64,000 nt of DNA, from contig PYIU01000006.1 of NCBI GenBank assembly GCA_003415625.1, positions 1,054,001 through 1,118,000 on the forward strand, written 5' to 3'. This document shows, one piece after another, positions 14,047-27,300 of this stretch. Every line of letters starts with the position of its first letter. The first letter of the stretch is position 1. A model generated the notes under the pieces. That model was not told where the DNA came from, ran no database searches, and saw only the letters and a list, made by a program, of their open reading frames with translations. A program made the position numbers and the translations under genes. This DNA comes from Aquanectria penicillioides (Eukaryota; Ascomycota; Sordariomycetes; Hypocreales; Nectriaceae).

Positions 14047-15471
14047 GGCGATTGTGTCTTGGTGTCTTGTGTCTTATGTCCTGGGTGGTTGTTAGACGGG
14101 CCTCACGTTTGGGCTCAAGGTTTTTTTTTTCCCCCAGATTCTGCGAGGGGATCTGAGATGTAATGTGGAGATGCTTTGCGGAGGTAAAAGATGGAGAAAA
14201 AGAACCACGCCTCTGGTTTTTATTTGCCCTCAACGGAGGGCGGAACGATGAGGATAATAAATGATCGACGTGGTCCTTTGGACAATCGAACCTTTGGTTC
14301 TAGACCAGTGGTTGTGAATCTGAGGTTACATCCACCAGGCTTTCCCCAAGCAGGCAGCGCCGGCTTAATTGGTGTAAGATATAAACTCCCATGTCTATGC
14401 TTAGTTTTTACCTCGGGAGGGTTGGGTGCTGCAATCTCGACAAAAGTCACCGTCACATTGGAGCTTACGAGGCATCGTCTCGCCAATTGCTCCTCAGCTC
14501 TGCAGCAACACCATGCCGGTTGGGGCTCGCGTTGGCCTTGAAGAGAGCGACAAGGCCGGCATCTCGGCCCTACTGAGCAACCAACCAAGCCAAGCCTCCC
14601 CCAAACCGATTTGTTTCGAGGCTGTTTGCTCCTTCTGGTAAAATCGACACCACTGATCGCCCGCAACACCAAGGAATGGGCCAGTCACGAGCAAATGCCA
14701 CGGCCGGGCGAAAAAGGGTCCACGAATGATCTCCTGGTCGAGCCGCCAAGTAGAGGGTACTTCGCTACGGTGATGACGACGTACCCCCGGCGCGGCAAGA
14801 TATCTTAATGGCAGATGATTGCCATGGCGTTGAATCCCTCAGTGCCCAGACTTGGGGGATGCCAAGGATGCTCCAAAATGCGGCCTACGTTGGGGGTGAC
14901 GTGACGTTTGAAGCACGTCGCCGCGGTGCACCAGAGTTGAGAGTTGTGAGCTAAGAGCTAATACTGCGGGGAGTTCACACTGCCGACGCGGGGATGCGGA
15001 GATTCTCCACCGTAAAAGCTATCCGGCTGAGGCGTTCGAGAAAGTATATCACTGCTCTGCTCCCGTCTGTGCAGAGCGTGGTGCCTCTGGGGATGGCCGC
15101 ATCGTGCTCTGATACGTGGGATATTTCACATTCCGGACAAGGGGTGGACGGCTCAGGAGGGCTCAGCCTGCGAAGGCAGCTGCAACCCGTCTTTTGGAGT
15201 CTGGCATGTTTGAAAAAAGTGAGATGATCACCCGGGGAGCCGAGACGAGTAATGAAGCGAGGCAGGGATCCCGCTGAGCCCACGTTTGATGTGGAGGATG
15301 CCCCCGCGATGCATTGGGGGGCGGGGAAGCTGGGGGGATCGGGTGAGACAGTGGGCAAAGGAATGCATTCGATTGACGGAAGAATACGAAAGTCGACCAA
15401 ATCCACCTATCCCGTCCTCCCATCCTGAGCGAGCCTGCTGGTAAAGAGAATATAGATTATACAGTCGGAGA
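14047..15471. other. Intergenic: MFS promoter, DUF2264 3' flank
   Basis: About 1.4 kb. Poly-T plus C tract at 14120-14135 just upstream of the MFS start. A 143-codon open frame (15406-14975, minus) has no family resemblance and poor codon bias, so it is not called as a gene. Confidence 0.5.
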
Positions 15472-17780
15472 TTATGGGCTCGACGTGTCATCCATCTCCA
15501 TCTTGAGCCAGCCGGGGAGAACAGGAGGCCGCTCCCAACCGTCAAGGTAGTTCTTCGCGTCCACACCAGCCGAAGGCGGCCTCGAATAGATAGCCGAGAC
15601 GTACCACACAGAGTCCCCTGCCCGGATGGTATGTTGCAGCGTCGGGATAGTGCTTCGACTCTCGACGAGATTCGAGTTCGGGTCTGCGTTGACCAGCATC
15701 GCCTGACGCTCGTCCATCGCTTCGAGGGCTTTGATGCCTACGGCACCTTTCGACACCGCGAATGCCCCCGACTTTCCAGTTGCCCACCCGGCTGGGGTTT
15801 TGGTGTCGTAGTTGCCAATGATCTTGGGGGACGTGCCCTCGTGCTTGGCTTCATCGTATGCGTCCAGGTATCGTCCATCGGTCGAGTTGACATTGCTGAT
15901 AGCAAACGCACCGTCGGCGGTCATGACCTCCCGCCCACTCTCAATGCGATGAACTCTGAGGTGCCAGTTCGGCGTTTCCTCTTCGGGCGGAACCAGGGTG
16001 GTTCTAATCTTCACATCGGGGAATGGCCTCCAAACCGAGACAAGAACAGGCTTGTCATCACGCTTCTCAATGCCAGCATACTCGGAAAGCCTGCGCGTCT
16101 TCCAATACTCACCCCCATCATCCGAGAGCCCAAGCTGCGAAGCAAGCGCATACTGTTCAAGGGAGAATAGCCCAGGAGGGACAGAGTAGCCGTATGCGCT
16201 ACTATACGCAAACCCTCCGTACTTAGCGTGGGTACCTTTCATGGGGTAACTGCATGCCTGGCCCGAGGAGAGCAGCATGCAGTGACCCCCAACGTAGCTA
16301 TGCTTAAATTAGGCATTTATTCCTAATAGAGCTGTGCCGCTCACCTCATAATATGGCCCGGTGTTTGAGGGCCTTAATCTTCGGAATGACATTACTCGCG
16401 AGTTCTTCCTCAGACGTCCAGAATGGATGATCTTCAGGGACAGCTAAGCAAATAAAAGCTAAGCATGCCCAATACTTTAATTGTGTCAATAGCCGCACCA
16501 TAGAACCGCGAGCTGCGTAGACCGATCTTACCGGACTGCCTGGACTGTTATAGTTTTCCGCCATCTACACCTGGTTAGACAAGTTTTTCGAGGAACAGGG
16601 GGGGTTCTGGAAAAATACGCACATACATGTTGGGGTACGAATACCCAATCGAAAGAGTTCCGCTGGGTGTCCAAATGTCGCTCTGCGTCTGCCACCATCG
16701 CAGGTTGCGCAGCACAATGCCTTTCACCATTCCCCAGGTCAACGGTTCTGGCAGGTCGACATCGGCATATGCCAGCGCTCCCCAGAACGACACCATGGCA
16801 AACCTGTATATGACGCTGCGCCCAAATGGAATAGCTCTTCCCTCATCGTCGTAGTAATGGGCGAGATCGAGCGCGGTCATTTGCGCCCGTTTCTTGAACT
16901 CTTCTGCTCGTTCAGGGTCATCTTCTCCCGCGAGTTTGGCGTAAAGCAGCTGTAAAAACTGAATGGCGAAGCTGGAGGAGTAGTAGTCCATTTCTAGAGC
17001 TATTAGCTGGAGCAAAGGAGATCGGCAGTCAAAGCCTCACGGTGCATGTCCTCTGGTCCGTCGTTGGACCAGCCATCCCCTCGGTAGAATGTATCGAGAT
17101 GTTTGATGTCGCTGTCGAGTCTCTCCTGCGAGAATTTCCCCCCATTCTTCTTGAGGCCCAGGTTTGCGAACACACGGAACCACAGCCAGTTGGTGTTGGG
17201 CATGCTAGGGACAATTAGTGACCATCTCGAACAGAGCTTGAAGCGTGATCGAACTTCTTCTCATTAATGGAGTTGCCAAGCCAGGACTCAACATTTTCCT
17301 TTTCCCTTTCGGAGAGGCTGCCCCAGATGTCTGGGGCCACAGCCAGCGAGAAGCCTATAAGAGGTCAACCCAGCTCCACCAAGGAATCGAAGAGCTTCCT
17401 TTACCTAATGGGCACATCTCGACCATTCTTTGGTCATTGTCTCGAGGGAAACCCCAATACTCTGGGTTTTCGGGATCGGTGCCGGACTTGATACCCTGAA
17501 TCCACCATTCTTTACCACGGTATTCGCCCCCACCGGCAAGGAGAGCCGACAAGCCCCAGAGAGGACGACATATTCCTTCCACTTCAGAAGCTGTTTGATC
17601 AAACCTTACAGCTGTAGCACCGGGGCATTTGACTCGCGCCTTCTGAGGGGAGAAGAAAGGCTCCAGGGGGTCGAGTAGCGTGCGGAGAAGCTCTTGGACA
17701 GAGGTTCTGTCTGTAATGTTCACTTCCGCGAAGGGATGTTTCCCTCCGTACCCTAGACAAAGGCCCTTATTCGATTCCAT
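15472..17780 (-). CDS. DUF2264 family protein, one frameshift
   Basis: Member of the DUF2264 family, found in fungi and bacteria and thought to be related to glycoside-processing (alpha/alpha-barrel) proteins; no activity can be assigned. Seven exons: 17780-17405, 17354-17255, 17204-17041, 16993-16623, 16564-16532, 16474-16345, 16297-15472. Introns are 47-58 nt; the second has an unusual GTTCGA donor. Family segments include [61 protein letters not shown] and [30 protein letters not shown]. Exon 6 goes out of frame at 16360-16361: [14 protein letters not shown] is read where one more base gives KALKHPGHIM, then splicing into [14 protein letters not shown]. With the extra base the total is 2001 nt (666 aa). 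Probably a sequence error rather than a pseudogene. Confidence 0.85.
16360..16361. other. Frameshift site in the DUF2264 gene
   Basis: The coding strand reads CAC CGG GCC ATA TTA TGA; one more C gives CAC CCG GGC CAT ATT ATG AG, followed by a good GTGAGC donor. The summed exon length (2000 nt) needs exactly one base to be a multiple of three. Confidence 0.75.
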
Positions 17781-19471
17781 GGTATATTGGTTAATATTTA
17801 GTGAATGTATTTGCTTTCAAGTTGTCGAAACAATTGGTGTCCGCTTAGCGGCCCCATTATGTTGCTCAGGAGGGGACAGACACGCCATCAGGCACGGCTC
17901 CGTTTTCGGGGCGTCTTGACCCGAGTCAATACTTCCTTGTTTCGGGGAATGCAACCGCATATCCGCTGATGGGTTCAGTCCATAGCCCCTAGTCGACTTT
18001 GCATATCCGATGGAGGGGGAATAAGCGGGGGCGGGCAGGCGGGTTCCCGCCCCCGACAGAGGGTGAGGCGGGGGAGACATCAAAGTAAGGTATCGACAAG
18101 GCCGCCGAACACGAAGCAAACCACCTTTTGCAACTCAATGATTATATCATTTTATTCACTCGGTGCCGCCAAGATTGTAGCATTTGCTTCACCGAACTTT
18201 AGTGCCCCGTAAAGTAGTAATAGGCTTCTATGAAAAACGAAGTAAGAATGGCTGCTAGGCATGGAAGTTGTTCTGTTCGCCTATTCGTGATATAAGCCAC
18301 GTCCAAGCCTTGGTGGCAACAACCACAGGCCCGGATTTCCGGGGCTGGATTTTCACGTCATCTTTCGCGAGACAAATTGCCTCGACACGTGGGAATCGGT
18401 GAAATGACGCAACCAGTGAGGCTGGCCTTTGATTCTAGAAGAGCGCCTCGCCAGCAGCCCGATTGGCGGTCTGCTCAGTCGGGAGCAGCCATTGGCTAGT
18501 GCTGAGCGTCATCGAATCTTGTCTTTCTCGAGTTTACCTGAACTGCGCCCGATTTTGGCGTAAAGTTGATATGAATAAGGCTCGCATATTTCACCAGTTG
18601 GCATTTTCTACTCGACAGGATCTACCTCTTGTGACGACATTCCCTGCCAGCCATCGCACATCATCCACGTCTCACTCAGAGCTGCACGACCTTGTCAGAA
18701 AGCAACAACCTAATTTGCATACGATCTTGGCTGTCGGTTTCAAAAACAACCCACTCAGGTTTGCCAAGGAACCAGGGGGAAATACCATGCGACCCGAATA
18801 CCTAACTGCCGTTACTAACGACAGCTACCAGTGATAAAACTCGGGCTTGGGGGTGTGTCACGAGATATAGGAGCACCCTACTGGTCCCGCAAGGGACGTT
18901 CGTCTTTTCCGCGACAGGTGGTTATTCATAGCTATTGATGCCATGTTTTGCTTATTCACAAGGCACTAAGGCGTCTGGCCTTTGTTCAAAATTGCTCATT
19001 TCCTACCAAAGGCACCTAGCGATGGCTGCCGAGCTTTCCAAATAAGCTCATAATTATAATTGAAGGATCATTTGAGCCCTGCGCGCTACAATCAAATCAG
19101 CATGTTTTGCGTGTCCTAGCACGTCAAAGACAGATTTGGGACCGACCTCTGTATTGAAGGTAAGTGGCGGGGCTCCACAGTGGCTTGCACGTGGCCCTGT
19201 TTGTGTTGTGATGTGAGACGTGGAGGAGCTCACGCAAGCAAAATGCTGCGAGCGTCTTACGTGTATTATGCAGAAGATGGTAACTTTGTTGCGAAAGAAT
19301 CAGCTTATTGCATTTCGTAATTGGCAGAACATGTGAAAGCTCTTTGTTGCCTGAGATAAATGTCTGGGAAAACATATATATGCCCAGGCGTCCTCACCTT
19401 GCAGCTCGTTGTTGGTTGTTTTGGGTACCACCATAGCACAGCATACCTAAGTAGCAACACCTGGTGCAAAC
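17781..19471. other. Intergenic between divergent DUF2264 and lipase genes
   Basis: About 1.7 kb shared upstream region. No supported gene; the 123-codon frame at 18463-18834 is not convincing. A TATA-like element lies near the lipase end (19375-19381). Confidence 0.5.
19375..19381 (+). promoter_or_regulatory. TATA-like box of the lipase gene
   Basis: TATATAT, 91 bp upstream of the lipase ATG, at a normal distance for a fungal core promoter with a short leader. Confidence 0.5.
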
Positions 19472-20968
19472 ATGAGATTCTCTGTGCCTTCTTCTTCTAT
19501 GATGCTGGCAGCATACGCCTCTGTGGCCAATTGTCAATACGGGGTGCCACTCCAGCCGCAGACCAACACCTTCAACTCGAATTTTGAGCTCTCAAAGGAG
19601 CAAATTTCCTCTGTTGGCCTCTCGGCCATTGCAGCAAAGAATGTCGAACTTGTGGTTCGATTTGAGCAGACCAACTGGGCTACTGGCTCTGTTCTCAAGG
19701 ATCCATTTTACACCAATCTTCCAGCACATTCCAGCTCTGCTCCCGCGGGCTCGCTGCTCAAGCTGGAGGACGTGACCGACACAACAAACTATACCTTGCC
19801 GCCTTCGGTTTCCATGTCGAGAATCATGTACCAGTCAAAAAATCTTAATGGGTCCCTTGTCCCTGTTTCTGCCTACATCCTTTGGCCATATCTGAACCGC
19901 AACGGCGCCAAACGCGCACCGCTCGTTACATGGGGCCACGGCACTTCTGGCCTCTACGCCGAGTGCGCGCCCTCTCACTACAGGGACCTTCTATACCAGT
20001 ATGCAGCTCCTTTCAACCTAGCACTGGCAGGATACGCTGTGGTTGCATCCGATTACGCAGGTCTCGGCGTTTCCAAGGACGCCACCGGCAAGTTCATCCC
20101 CCACCAGTATGTTGCAAACCCTGCGGCTGGTAACGATGTCCTCTACGCCGCTCAGGCGGCATATGCTGCTTTTCCTGATAAGTTAACCAAGGATTTCGTC
20201 GTGTTTGGCCACTCTCAAGGTGGTGGAGCAGCCTGGGCTGCAGCCGAAAACCAAGTCAAGGCCAAAGTGCCTGGTTACCTTGGTGCTATCGCAGCTGCTC
20301 CTGTGACAAATGCGTTGGAGCAGGCCGAGCTCACCCAGTTCTATGACGGGATCCTCATGGTTGTTGATTCGGTCCGATCGGTATATCCGGACGTTCCTCT
20401 CTCGGACATCTTGACCCCCGAGGGAATTAAATTCATTTCCTTGATCAAGAACATCTCGGCCTGCAACCCGTCGATGACTCAACTTTTAGGAGAGCTTCTT
20501 ACCGCGAACCCGACGCTTTCTCTCACAAAACCCGATGTCTTCAACTCCACGACTGCTAAGCGATTTGCTAACTTGACCGTAGCTGGTGGCAAAGACTTCA
20601 AAGGCCCTTTGCTTGTGTTGCAGGGCGCAGCTGATCAGACCGTCCTACCTCAGATGACCTCGTTATATATCAACAGGACTTGCGAAAACTTCAGCAAGAA
20701 CGGCCTCACCTATGTTCAGGTCCAGGATGCCGGCCATGGCCCTCTCCTGTTTGCCACCCAGCAGCTTTGGCTCTCTTGGATTGATGCTAGGTTTGCCGAG
20801 GCCCAGAAACACCAAACCCGCGACAGCAGCGGCGAAGACAAGAAGTCTCATGGCCAGTGCAGTTTCAAGACCATCGGTGGTAACGCGCGCCAGTCTCTCA
20901 GTCATTACATCGACAAGGACAGGAATTACTTTCTCCAGGTTGCGACGGCATCATACGAGGTGGCTTGA
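19472..20968 (+). CDS. Secreted lipase, alpha/beta hydrolase (LIP family)
   Basis: Intronless 498-aa protein of the fungal secretory-lipase (LIP) family, which hydrolyses triacylglycerols or esters outside the cell. The N-terminus MRFSVPSSSMMLAAYASVANC is a likely signal peptide. The catalytic triad is visible: nucleophile Ser248 in GHSQGG, Asp388 in LQGAADQTV, and His422 in DAGHGP. The segment YAVVASDYAGLG is also typical of the family. Several N-glycosylation sequons occur (NYT, NGS, NIS, NST, NLT, NRT, NFS), which fits secretion. The C-terminal tail of about 60 residues beyond the triad is charged and contains QKHQTRDSSGEDKK. A TATA box precedes the gene. It sits alone between long intergenic regions. 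Substrate range is unknown. Confidence 0.9.
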   Translation: MRFSVPSSSMMLAAYASVANCQYGVPLQPQTNTFNSNFELSKEQISSVGLSAIAAKNVELVVRFEQTNWATGSVLKDPFYTNLPAHSSSAPAGSLLKLEDVTDTTNYTLPPSVSMSRIMYQSKNLNGSLVPVSAYILWPYLNRNGAKRAPLVTWGHGTSGLYAECAPSHYRDLLYQYAAPFNLALAGYAVVASDYAGLGVSKDATGKFIPHQYVANPAAGNDVLYAAQAAYAAFPDKLTKDFVVFGHSQGGGAAWAAAENQVKAKVPGYLGAIAAAPVTNALEQAELTQFYDGILMVVDSVRSVYPDVPLSDILTPEGIKFISLIKNISACNPSMTQLLGELLTANPTLSLTKPDVFNSTTAKRFANLTVAGGKDFKGPLLVLQGAADQTVLPQMTSLYINRTCENFSKNGLTYVQVQDAGHGPLLFATQQLWLSWIDARFAEAQKHQTRDSSGEDKKSHGQCSFKTIGGNARQSLSHYIDKDRNYFLQVATASYEVA

Positions 20969-23900
20969 GCAATGGCTTGTCCATGATCCAGAAATCAACA
21001 TGGGGTTTTTATCTTCATTGTTTCCAAATTTTAGACCTTTCTTCCCAACATTTTCAATAATAGTATACATACATATATTTAGAATGAAGCCTTACATCTA
21101 TAATTATCAATTACTTTAGACATCTAATCCGGGGTACCATCGGTGGTACCAATTCCAAGATTTTGATATGGTGCAGAACGTGCAAACATGTTTCATTGTT
21201 GTGGTTGCAACCCGTAGCTGCAAAGCCTGAGCTTGCAGAAGATGGCTTGCTCTGATTCTATTCCATGGAGCCCCGTATCCACGTAGAGATGAGCTCCTGT
21301 GACGTTTCAAAAGTTCTTACATGGTTACATTGCATCGGCTTGACGTAGGAATCTTCCACTCCGCCACTCCGAACTTTGGTCGAAGTAGTCGAAGGACTAT
21401 GCAAGGATCATTAACTACACCAGACAATTCAATTATTCCCGAGGAAGCCGTAGCATAACTGGCGGTCGGGCGACATTGAAGTCATGGACCGAAACCATGC
21501 ACATTGGACGAAGCAGATTGCGCGATGTGCGCGCCTGGGGTCAAATCGATGCCTCTTTTGAGTGCGCATGCCAAATAGCTCAGAGTGGCACTCTGATACA
21601 GTGACAGGAACTTGGTTCATCGTAAAACCGGGAAGCGGGCGACATGGGATGAGGGGAGGGATAAGGGAATGGCGTAGTGGCAGGTGGCATACAGGGTACT
21701 TTTCGCTAGTAGAAAACCCGATAGATATTTATGGATTAAATTCAGAAAGGTTTCGCGAGAATAGGAAATGTACCAAAAAAAATTGGTTCTAGAAGTCGCT
21801 CGTCATCAAGTTTATCGCCTCTTCGCATGAAGGAGATAAAATAGGTTGAGTGCTCGGCATCGCTCATACCTTGCTGCAGGAAGACGCAATCATCACCGAA
21901 CTCACGGTGCAGGTAGGCAACGAGACAACTACCGGTAGAAGATCAAGCATGAACCAACAGCAAAAGCAAAAGCAGAAGCAAAAGAAAAAGAAAAATGGAT
22001 ACGAATCGCGGTTTCTGCATGGCAAGCTTGCGCCACGAGGCACAGCATCGGGGAACAACATTCACTGGCCGGGATCCGATCGCACATCGGTTCCTCCGCT
22101 TGGGTCATGTGTGGTGAATTGCAGCGCAGCCATCACATGCAGCAGAGTGGGCCAGGCAAGCTGGCTGTGTTCGTGTGCATGAATGCGAGACCAGTCTGGG
22201 GGTGCCATCATCCATGGCCAGCAGCCGAGTACCGGTAGCATTGTGCCAGACCAATTCTGACATACACAATCGTGGTTTTGGTGTTGACCAACACTTGACA
22301 CTCGCGCATTGGCCAAGACAATGTTACAAAGATGATTGAGGAGACCCTGACCGTCTCCAAGATGGCATCGCTACTACGCCGCAGCCTGGCCTTGCAAATC
22401 ACAAACCACGCCCAGCTCCCGCTCCCGCTCCAAACTCCAAACTCCAACCGCAGCGCCGACATAAATAGCGCCCGCATGGCGACAGTGCCGCACCGTCGCT
22501 GGGATGTGGAAGAGACGGCTGCGTGAGTGGCTGGATTTCCAGGAGATCAGCCCTACTTTGCTGCGGGAGAGACCCTCCCCAGCTCTTGGCATTCGTATTA
22601 GCCGCGCCTTGGCATCCGTTAGAGGTGCTGCTGGTTTCTAAATGTGACAGATGCGGCTTCGACCTCATTCGTAGCATCAGGTTTATTCATGGAGCAATTT
22701 TGATTGAAACACGAGAAGCCATGGATGGTCAATGTGAAGAATTACGGCCAAAATCCCGACACGTAAAATCAAAACAATCATGTAGCAGGCAGTGAGTCGG
22801 CTTTTTTTCACCACCACCACCACCACCACCACCACCACCGCCAATTTCAGCCTGCTCAAAGCCAACAGCCCCTCCTCCACCAACGGAAAGGAATACCTGT
22901 ACGTACAAGAATTCCAGATCCCTGCTGTAACATTCTAGTGCTAGTTCAGCCATGCAATATGACCGCTGACCCGTCTCGATCAGGGTGCGGCTGTTGCTGG
23001 GTGGAGGCGGGCTTCTGTCGGGGAGTTCAAGGGGAAAGAAAAGCCACGTCTGAACAGGTGATCAACTTGACCTTGGAACTGGCACTGATAGACTCACGTC
23101 TATGCCCGTATGGAGGGAACCTGGACAACTGCTCTAATTCCCTCGCGTCGTAGTGCGGGCAAAACTGAAAAAAACTTTTCCCTGGTATCAAGAATTTTTT
23201 GGGGGGGAACGTCCTGGAGGTTATGAAGCTACTAGTATAGTGGAGAGGCTATACCTCTCAGCTTGAGCAAAATCGCGGCTGACCGTTGTCGTTTTGTCCC
23301 ATGTCTTGTGTAACTCCCCATGATTTTCGGACTAAGCCTTCTTGCCCCAGTATTCCATTCGCTTGTTTTCCTAATAAAGTGGGAAACGAAAATTTGCAAG
23401 GCATAACAACATGGCGGGCCTGAGTCCTCGCAGCGTGTGGATGGATCGCCATGCCCTCCCCGGCCGACCTGACGTGCCGGAGAGCCACTGCAGCAAACAA
23501 AAGGCCGCGAGGTCTTACTCCATCGGCGTGTAACAGCCTCATCTCACTCGATGCCCACACGGGATGGCGAGATGAAGGAATATATCCCTCATAGATGCTC
23601 GCCGGTGGCATCCAATCGGCCCTGCGGCCTCGTAAATCCACGCTCCCGCCCATGTGCGGGCAAGGAGACAAGAGGCCTCCCTGGCCTGCCCTGGACACAC
23701 CTGGACGCCAACCAACGGGAAATTGCAGGCAGTCTAGATCTCATTGTGGCATATACCCTTCATGCCCCGCATGGCGTGGAAATTTCACGACTCACCGACA
23801 GGCGTCACAATTTTTCGGCTTACTTCCTACAGGTCATCGGCTGGCGGAGCTTGTCTCTCTGACGTATGCGTTGCGAACTAGTGGCAGATGCTCCGAAAGC

Positions 23901-24379
23901 TTGGCTTTGTTCTAATCCTATTTCGGGGCACACTAATGTCGCGGATCCAGTCGTTCTTGTTCCTCAATAACTACCGACTTATACGATGTCTATGCGGGAT
24001 TTGTTATTCCAGTTCGTTCGCTGCCCTCTCAGGCAAAGGTTCCTCCTGCTTGCATGGCCGTGGTGATGCTTCAGGTCCAGAGCAGGCCCAGACTCGACGA
24101 GATTTTTGCAGATCGCCGTATTAATACATGTATGACAATGGCCGTTTTGCACTGCCACCAGTATATTCCTCTGCCTTTGTGTGTTCCTCTGCATCCGATA
24201 GCCCCTGCGTGTCCCGTCTGCCCAAGTCAAGAGCAACGCCCGCAGGTCTGCATCTGTCTCTCTGAATCCCATTTCACTTTCATCCTTGCCCTGCTGTTCC
24301 CGGCTTCACTCGCGCCAAGTCCGTGGCTGTGGCCTCTCTCACACACTCGTGCCAGTTTCAAACCGCGCCCTGCAAGAAA
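20969..24379. other. 3.4-kb intergenic region, no supported gene
   Basis: Lies between the lipase and the P-type ATPase. It contains an A-rich AAGCAAAAGCAGAAG stretch (about 21960-21995) and a CAC trinucleotide run at 22809-22840. No open frame with family resemblance or strong codon bias. The last several hundred bases should hold the ATPase promoter and leader. Confidence 0.55.
22809..22840 (+). repeat. (CAC)n microsatellite
   Basis: About ten tandem CAC triplets directly after a T run. Non-coding context. Confidence 0.9.
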
Positions 24380-27300
24380 ATGGCCGACGAGAACCCCCCA
24401 GCTGAACCCCTGGAAAAGGAGGCCGATCGGGATCTTCGAATCACCTTCGAGCCTGCAGCCCATCCAGGTCGTGGAAGAACTGCCGAAACTCCTGGCGGTG
24501 ACCGTGAAGCCCGGTCTCGCTCCCGTCGCCGGTCCCTGAGCCGTGCTTCTGTCTCCAGCAGAAACAACCTCCCTACTTCTCCCTACTCAGGAGTCCCCAT
24601 CGAGTATCGAACTCTCTCCATTCAGATCTCCGAGTCTCGAAATGTTGATCTAGAGACCTCTGGCGATGTCAAGGCCGTCAAGAAGGATGACCAAGACTAC
24701 TTCTCCAACCTCACATTTCATCAGCTTGATCCTTCGCAACTTTGCCAGCAACTCAATATTGCCCAAGACCAAGGTCTCTCTGAGAGCGCTGCTGCAACTA
24801 GGCTCCAGCGTGATGGCAAAAACACTCTCCCCAAGCCCAAGACGAACTATCTCAAGAAGCTTCTTGGATATGTCTTTGGCGGCTTCTGCTCAGTCCTTTG
24901 GATTGGCGTCATCATCTTCTTCATCTGCTGGCGACCCCTGAGTAACCCTCCCTCCGCTACCAACCTCGCCCTTGCTATCCTTGTCATCATCGTCATTGCC
25001 CTCCAGGCTGGATTTTCCGCCTTCCAAGACTGGTCCACTGCGCGGACTATGAACTCCATCACAGACCTGCTGCCTTCTGAGGCTCTGGTCATGCGAGACG
25101 GCAACTGGAAAAAGATGTCGGCTACTGAGCTTGTTAGTGGTGACATCGTCAACCTCCAGATTGGAAACAAAGTCCCTGCAGACCTCCGCCTCCTTAGCCA
25201 CTCGGGCGACATTCGATTCGACCGATCTATCCTCACTGGCGAACCTGACGAAATCGAGGGCACGGTCGATGCTACAGACAATAACTTCCTGGAAAGCCGC
25301 AACATTGCTCTCATGGGCACACTCGTGGTCAACGGCAGCGGTGTCGGTGTTGTTATCCTGACTGGAAGCCGCTCCGTCATGGGCCGCATTGCCAATGCCA
25401 CTGCCGCCGCAGAGGAGCGTGCTACCTTGATCCAGATGGAAATCTGGCGCTTCGTTCGCATCATCGTCTGCCTGACTATTGTTCTTGCACTCGTGATTCT
25501 GTTCACCTGGGTCGGCTGGCTCCGACGTGACCACTTCGCTTACATGAACGTCGTGGCCATGCTAAATAATGTCATGGGTTGTGTCGTTGCCTTCATCCCT
25601 GAGGGTATGCCTGTAGCAGTGGCATTGACGCTCATGATGGTCGCTCGACGAATGAAGTCAGTCAACATCTTGCCCAAGGGCCTGTCAACCGTCGAGACCC
25701 TTGGTTGTGTGAACGTCATCTGCTCAGACAAGACGGGTACCTTGACGCAAAATCAGATGCATGTTAATTCGGTCTCATTCGTGGACCAACCTATTCCTGT
25801 CCAAGACTTCCACCGGAAGGTGGACGGCGAGAAGCCTGAGGAATGCCTCACAAAACTTCATGATGCAGCCCTCAACTGCAACGACGCTTACTTTGATCCC
25901 GCTACTATCAACCTTGCTGTCTTCCAGAGAGAGGTCCAGGGCAATGCTACTGATGCTGCCGTGTTGAGGTTTGCCGCTGGAAGCAGCCGGGGAGACTCTG
26001 GAAAGCCCAACAGCCAGCGGATTTTCCAGATCCCTTTCAACTCTAAGAACAAGTGGATGCTTACTGTTCATCGTCCGGCGCCTTCTGATGAGTCTTCCAA
26101 CGAGCTCCAGGTCTTCGTAAAGGGTGCTCCTGATGTCCTCCTCCCTGGATGCACACAGTTTTGGTCTCGTGAAACCAACTCTGTGCAGCCATTGGACTAC
26201 AAGGCAACCTCTGCATTCAGGGCTTATCAGGACAAGCTCTCCAGAAATGCCGAGCGGGTTATCGTGCTTTGCGAGAAGACCATCAAGCCCGTCAACGCCC
26301 CTGGGACCAACGCCTTCAGTGATGAAGTTGCCCAGAACGCCATCCAAGACCTCACTATTGTTGGAATTCTTGGTATCACGGACCCTCCCCGCCCAGAGAC
26401 TCTAGATACTGTCAAGGAGTGTCGTCGTGCTGGCGCACGGTTCTTCATGGTTACCGGCGACTACGGCCTCACTGCCGCAGCAATTGCTAGGAACACTGGA
26501 ATTTTCACTGGAGAGCGCGATCCGGACACTTTGCAAACACTCAACACAAACATGGACGTCACGTCAAAGCAAATGAATGAGGCTCGTCTTGCAGGCGAAG
26601 TCCGCAGCCTGCTTCTCGAGGGACATCAGTTGGGAAGCCTTACGGATGACGACTGGGACATTGTCTGCGAGTACGAAGAAATTGTCTTTGCCCGAACAAC
26701 CCCTGAGCAGAAGCTGCGCATCGTCGAGGAGTTCCGCAAGCGAGACAATGTTGTTGCTGTTACTGGCGATGGTGTTAACGATGCTCCGGCTCTGCGTGCG
26801 GCCGATGTCGGAATTGCGATTGTCACCGGCAGCGATGTGGCCATTGAGGCTGCGGATCTTGTATTGATGGACCGATTCGACTCCATCATTGAAGCCATCC
26901 GTCTTGGTCGACTCGTCTTCCAGAACTTGCAAAAGGTCATTGCCTACCTGCTTCCCGCCGGTAGTTGGTCCGAGATCTGGCCGGTGTTGCTCAACGTCTT
27001 CTTTGGCGTGCCTCTGCCCCTGAGCTCGTTCCTAATGATCATCATTTGCGTCTTCACCGATCTATTCCTGTCGCTGTCACTTATCATGGAGAAGGAGGAG
27101 TTTGACCTTCTCTCGCTGCCACCTCGCAACCACAAGCGTGACCACTTGATCACGGCCAAGATCTACATCCAAGCTTACCTCTTTACCGGAACCATGGAGA
27201 CGTGCATCGCGCACGCCATGTTCTTCCTTTACTACTGGAGAAAGGCGGGCATCTCAATCAGCAACCTCTTTTTCCTCTTTGAGGGCTACAGCGACGGCTA

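Noticed and set aside
14975..15406. 143-codon minus frame just downstream of the DUF2264 gene
   Set aside because: No family match, no codon bias; likely chance.
24847..25534. Two minus-strand frames of about 215 codons opposite the P-type ATPase
   Set aside because: Overlap a highly conserved coding region; composition is that of an antisense shadow.
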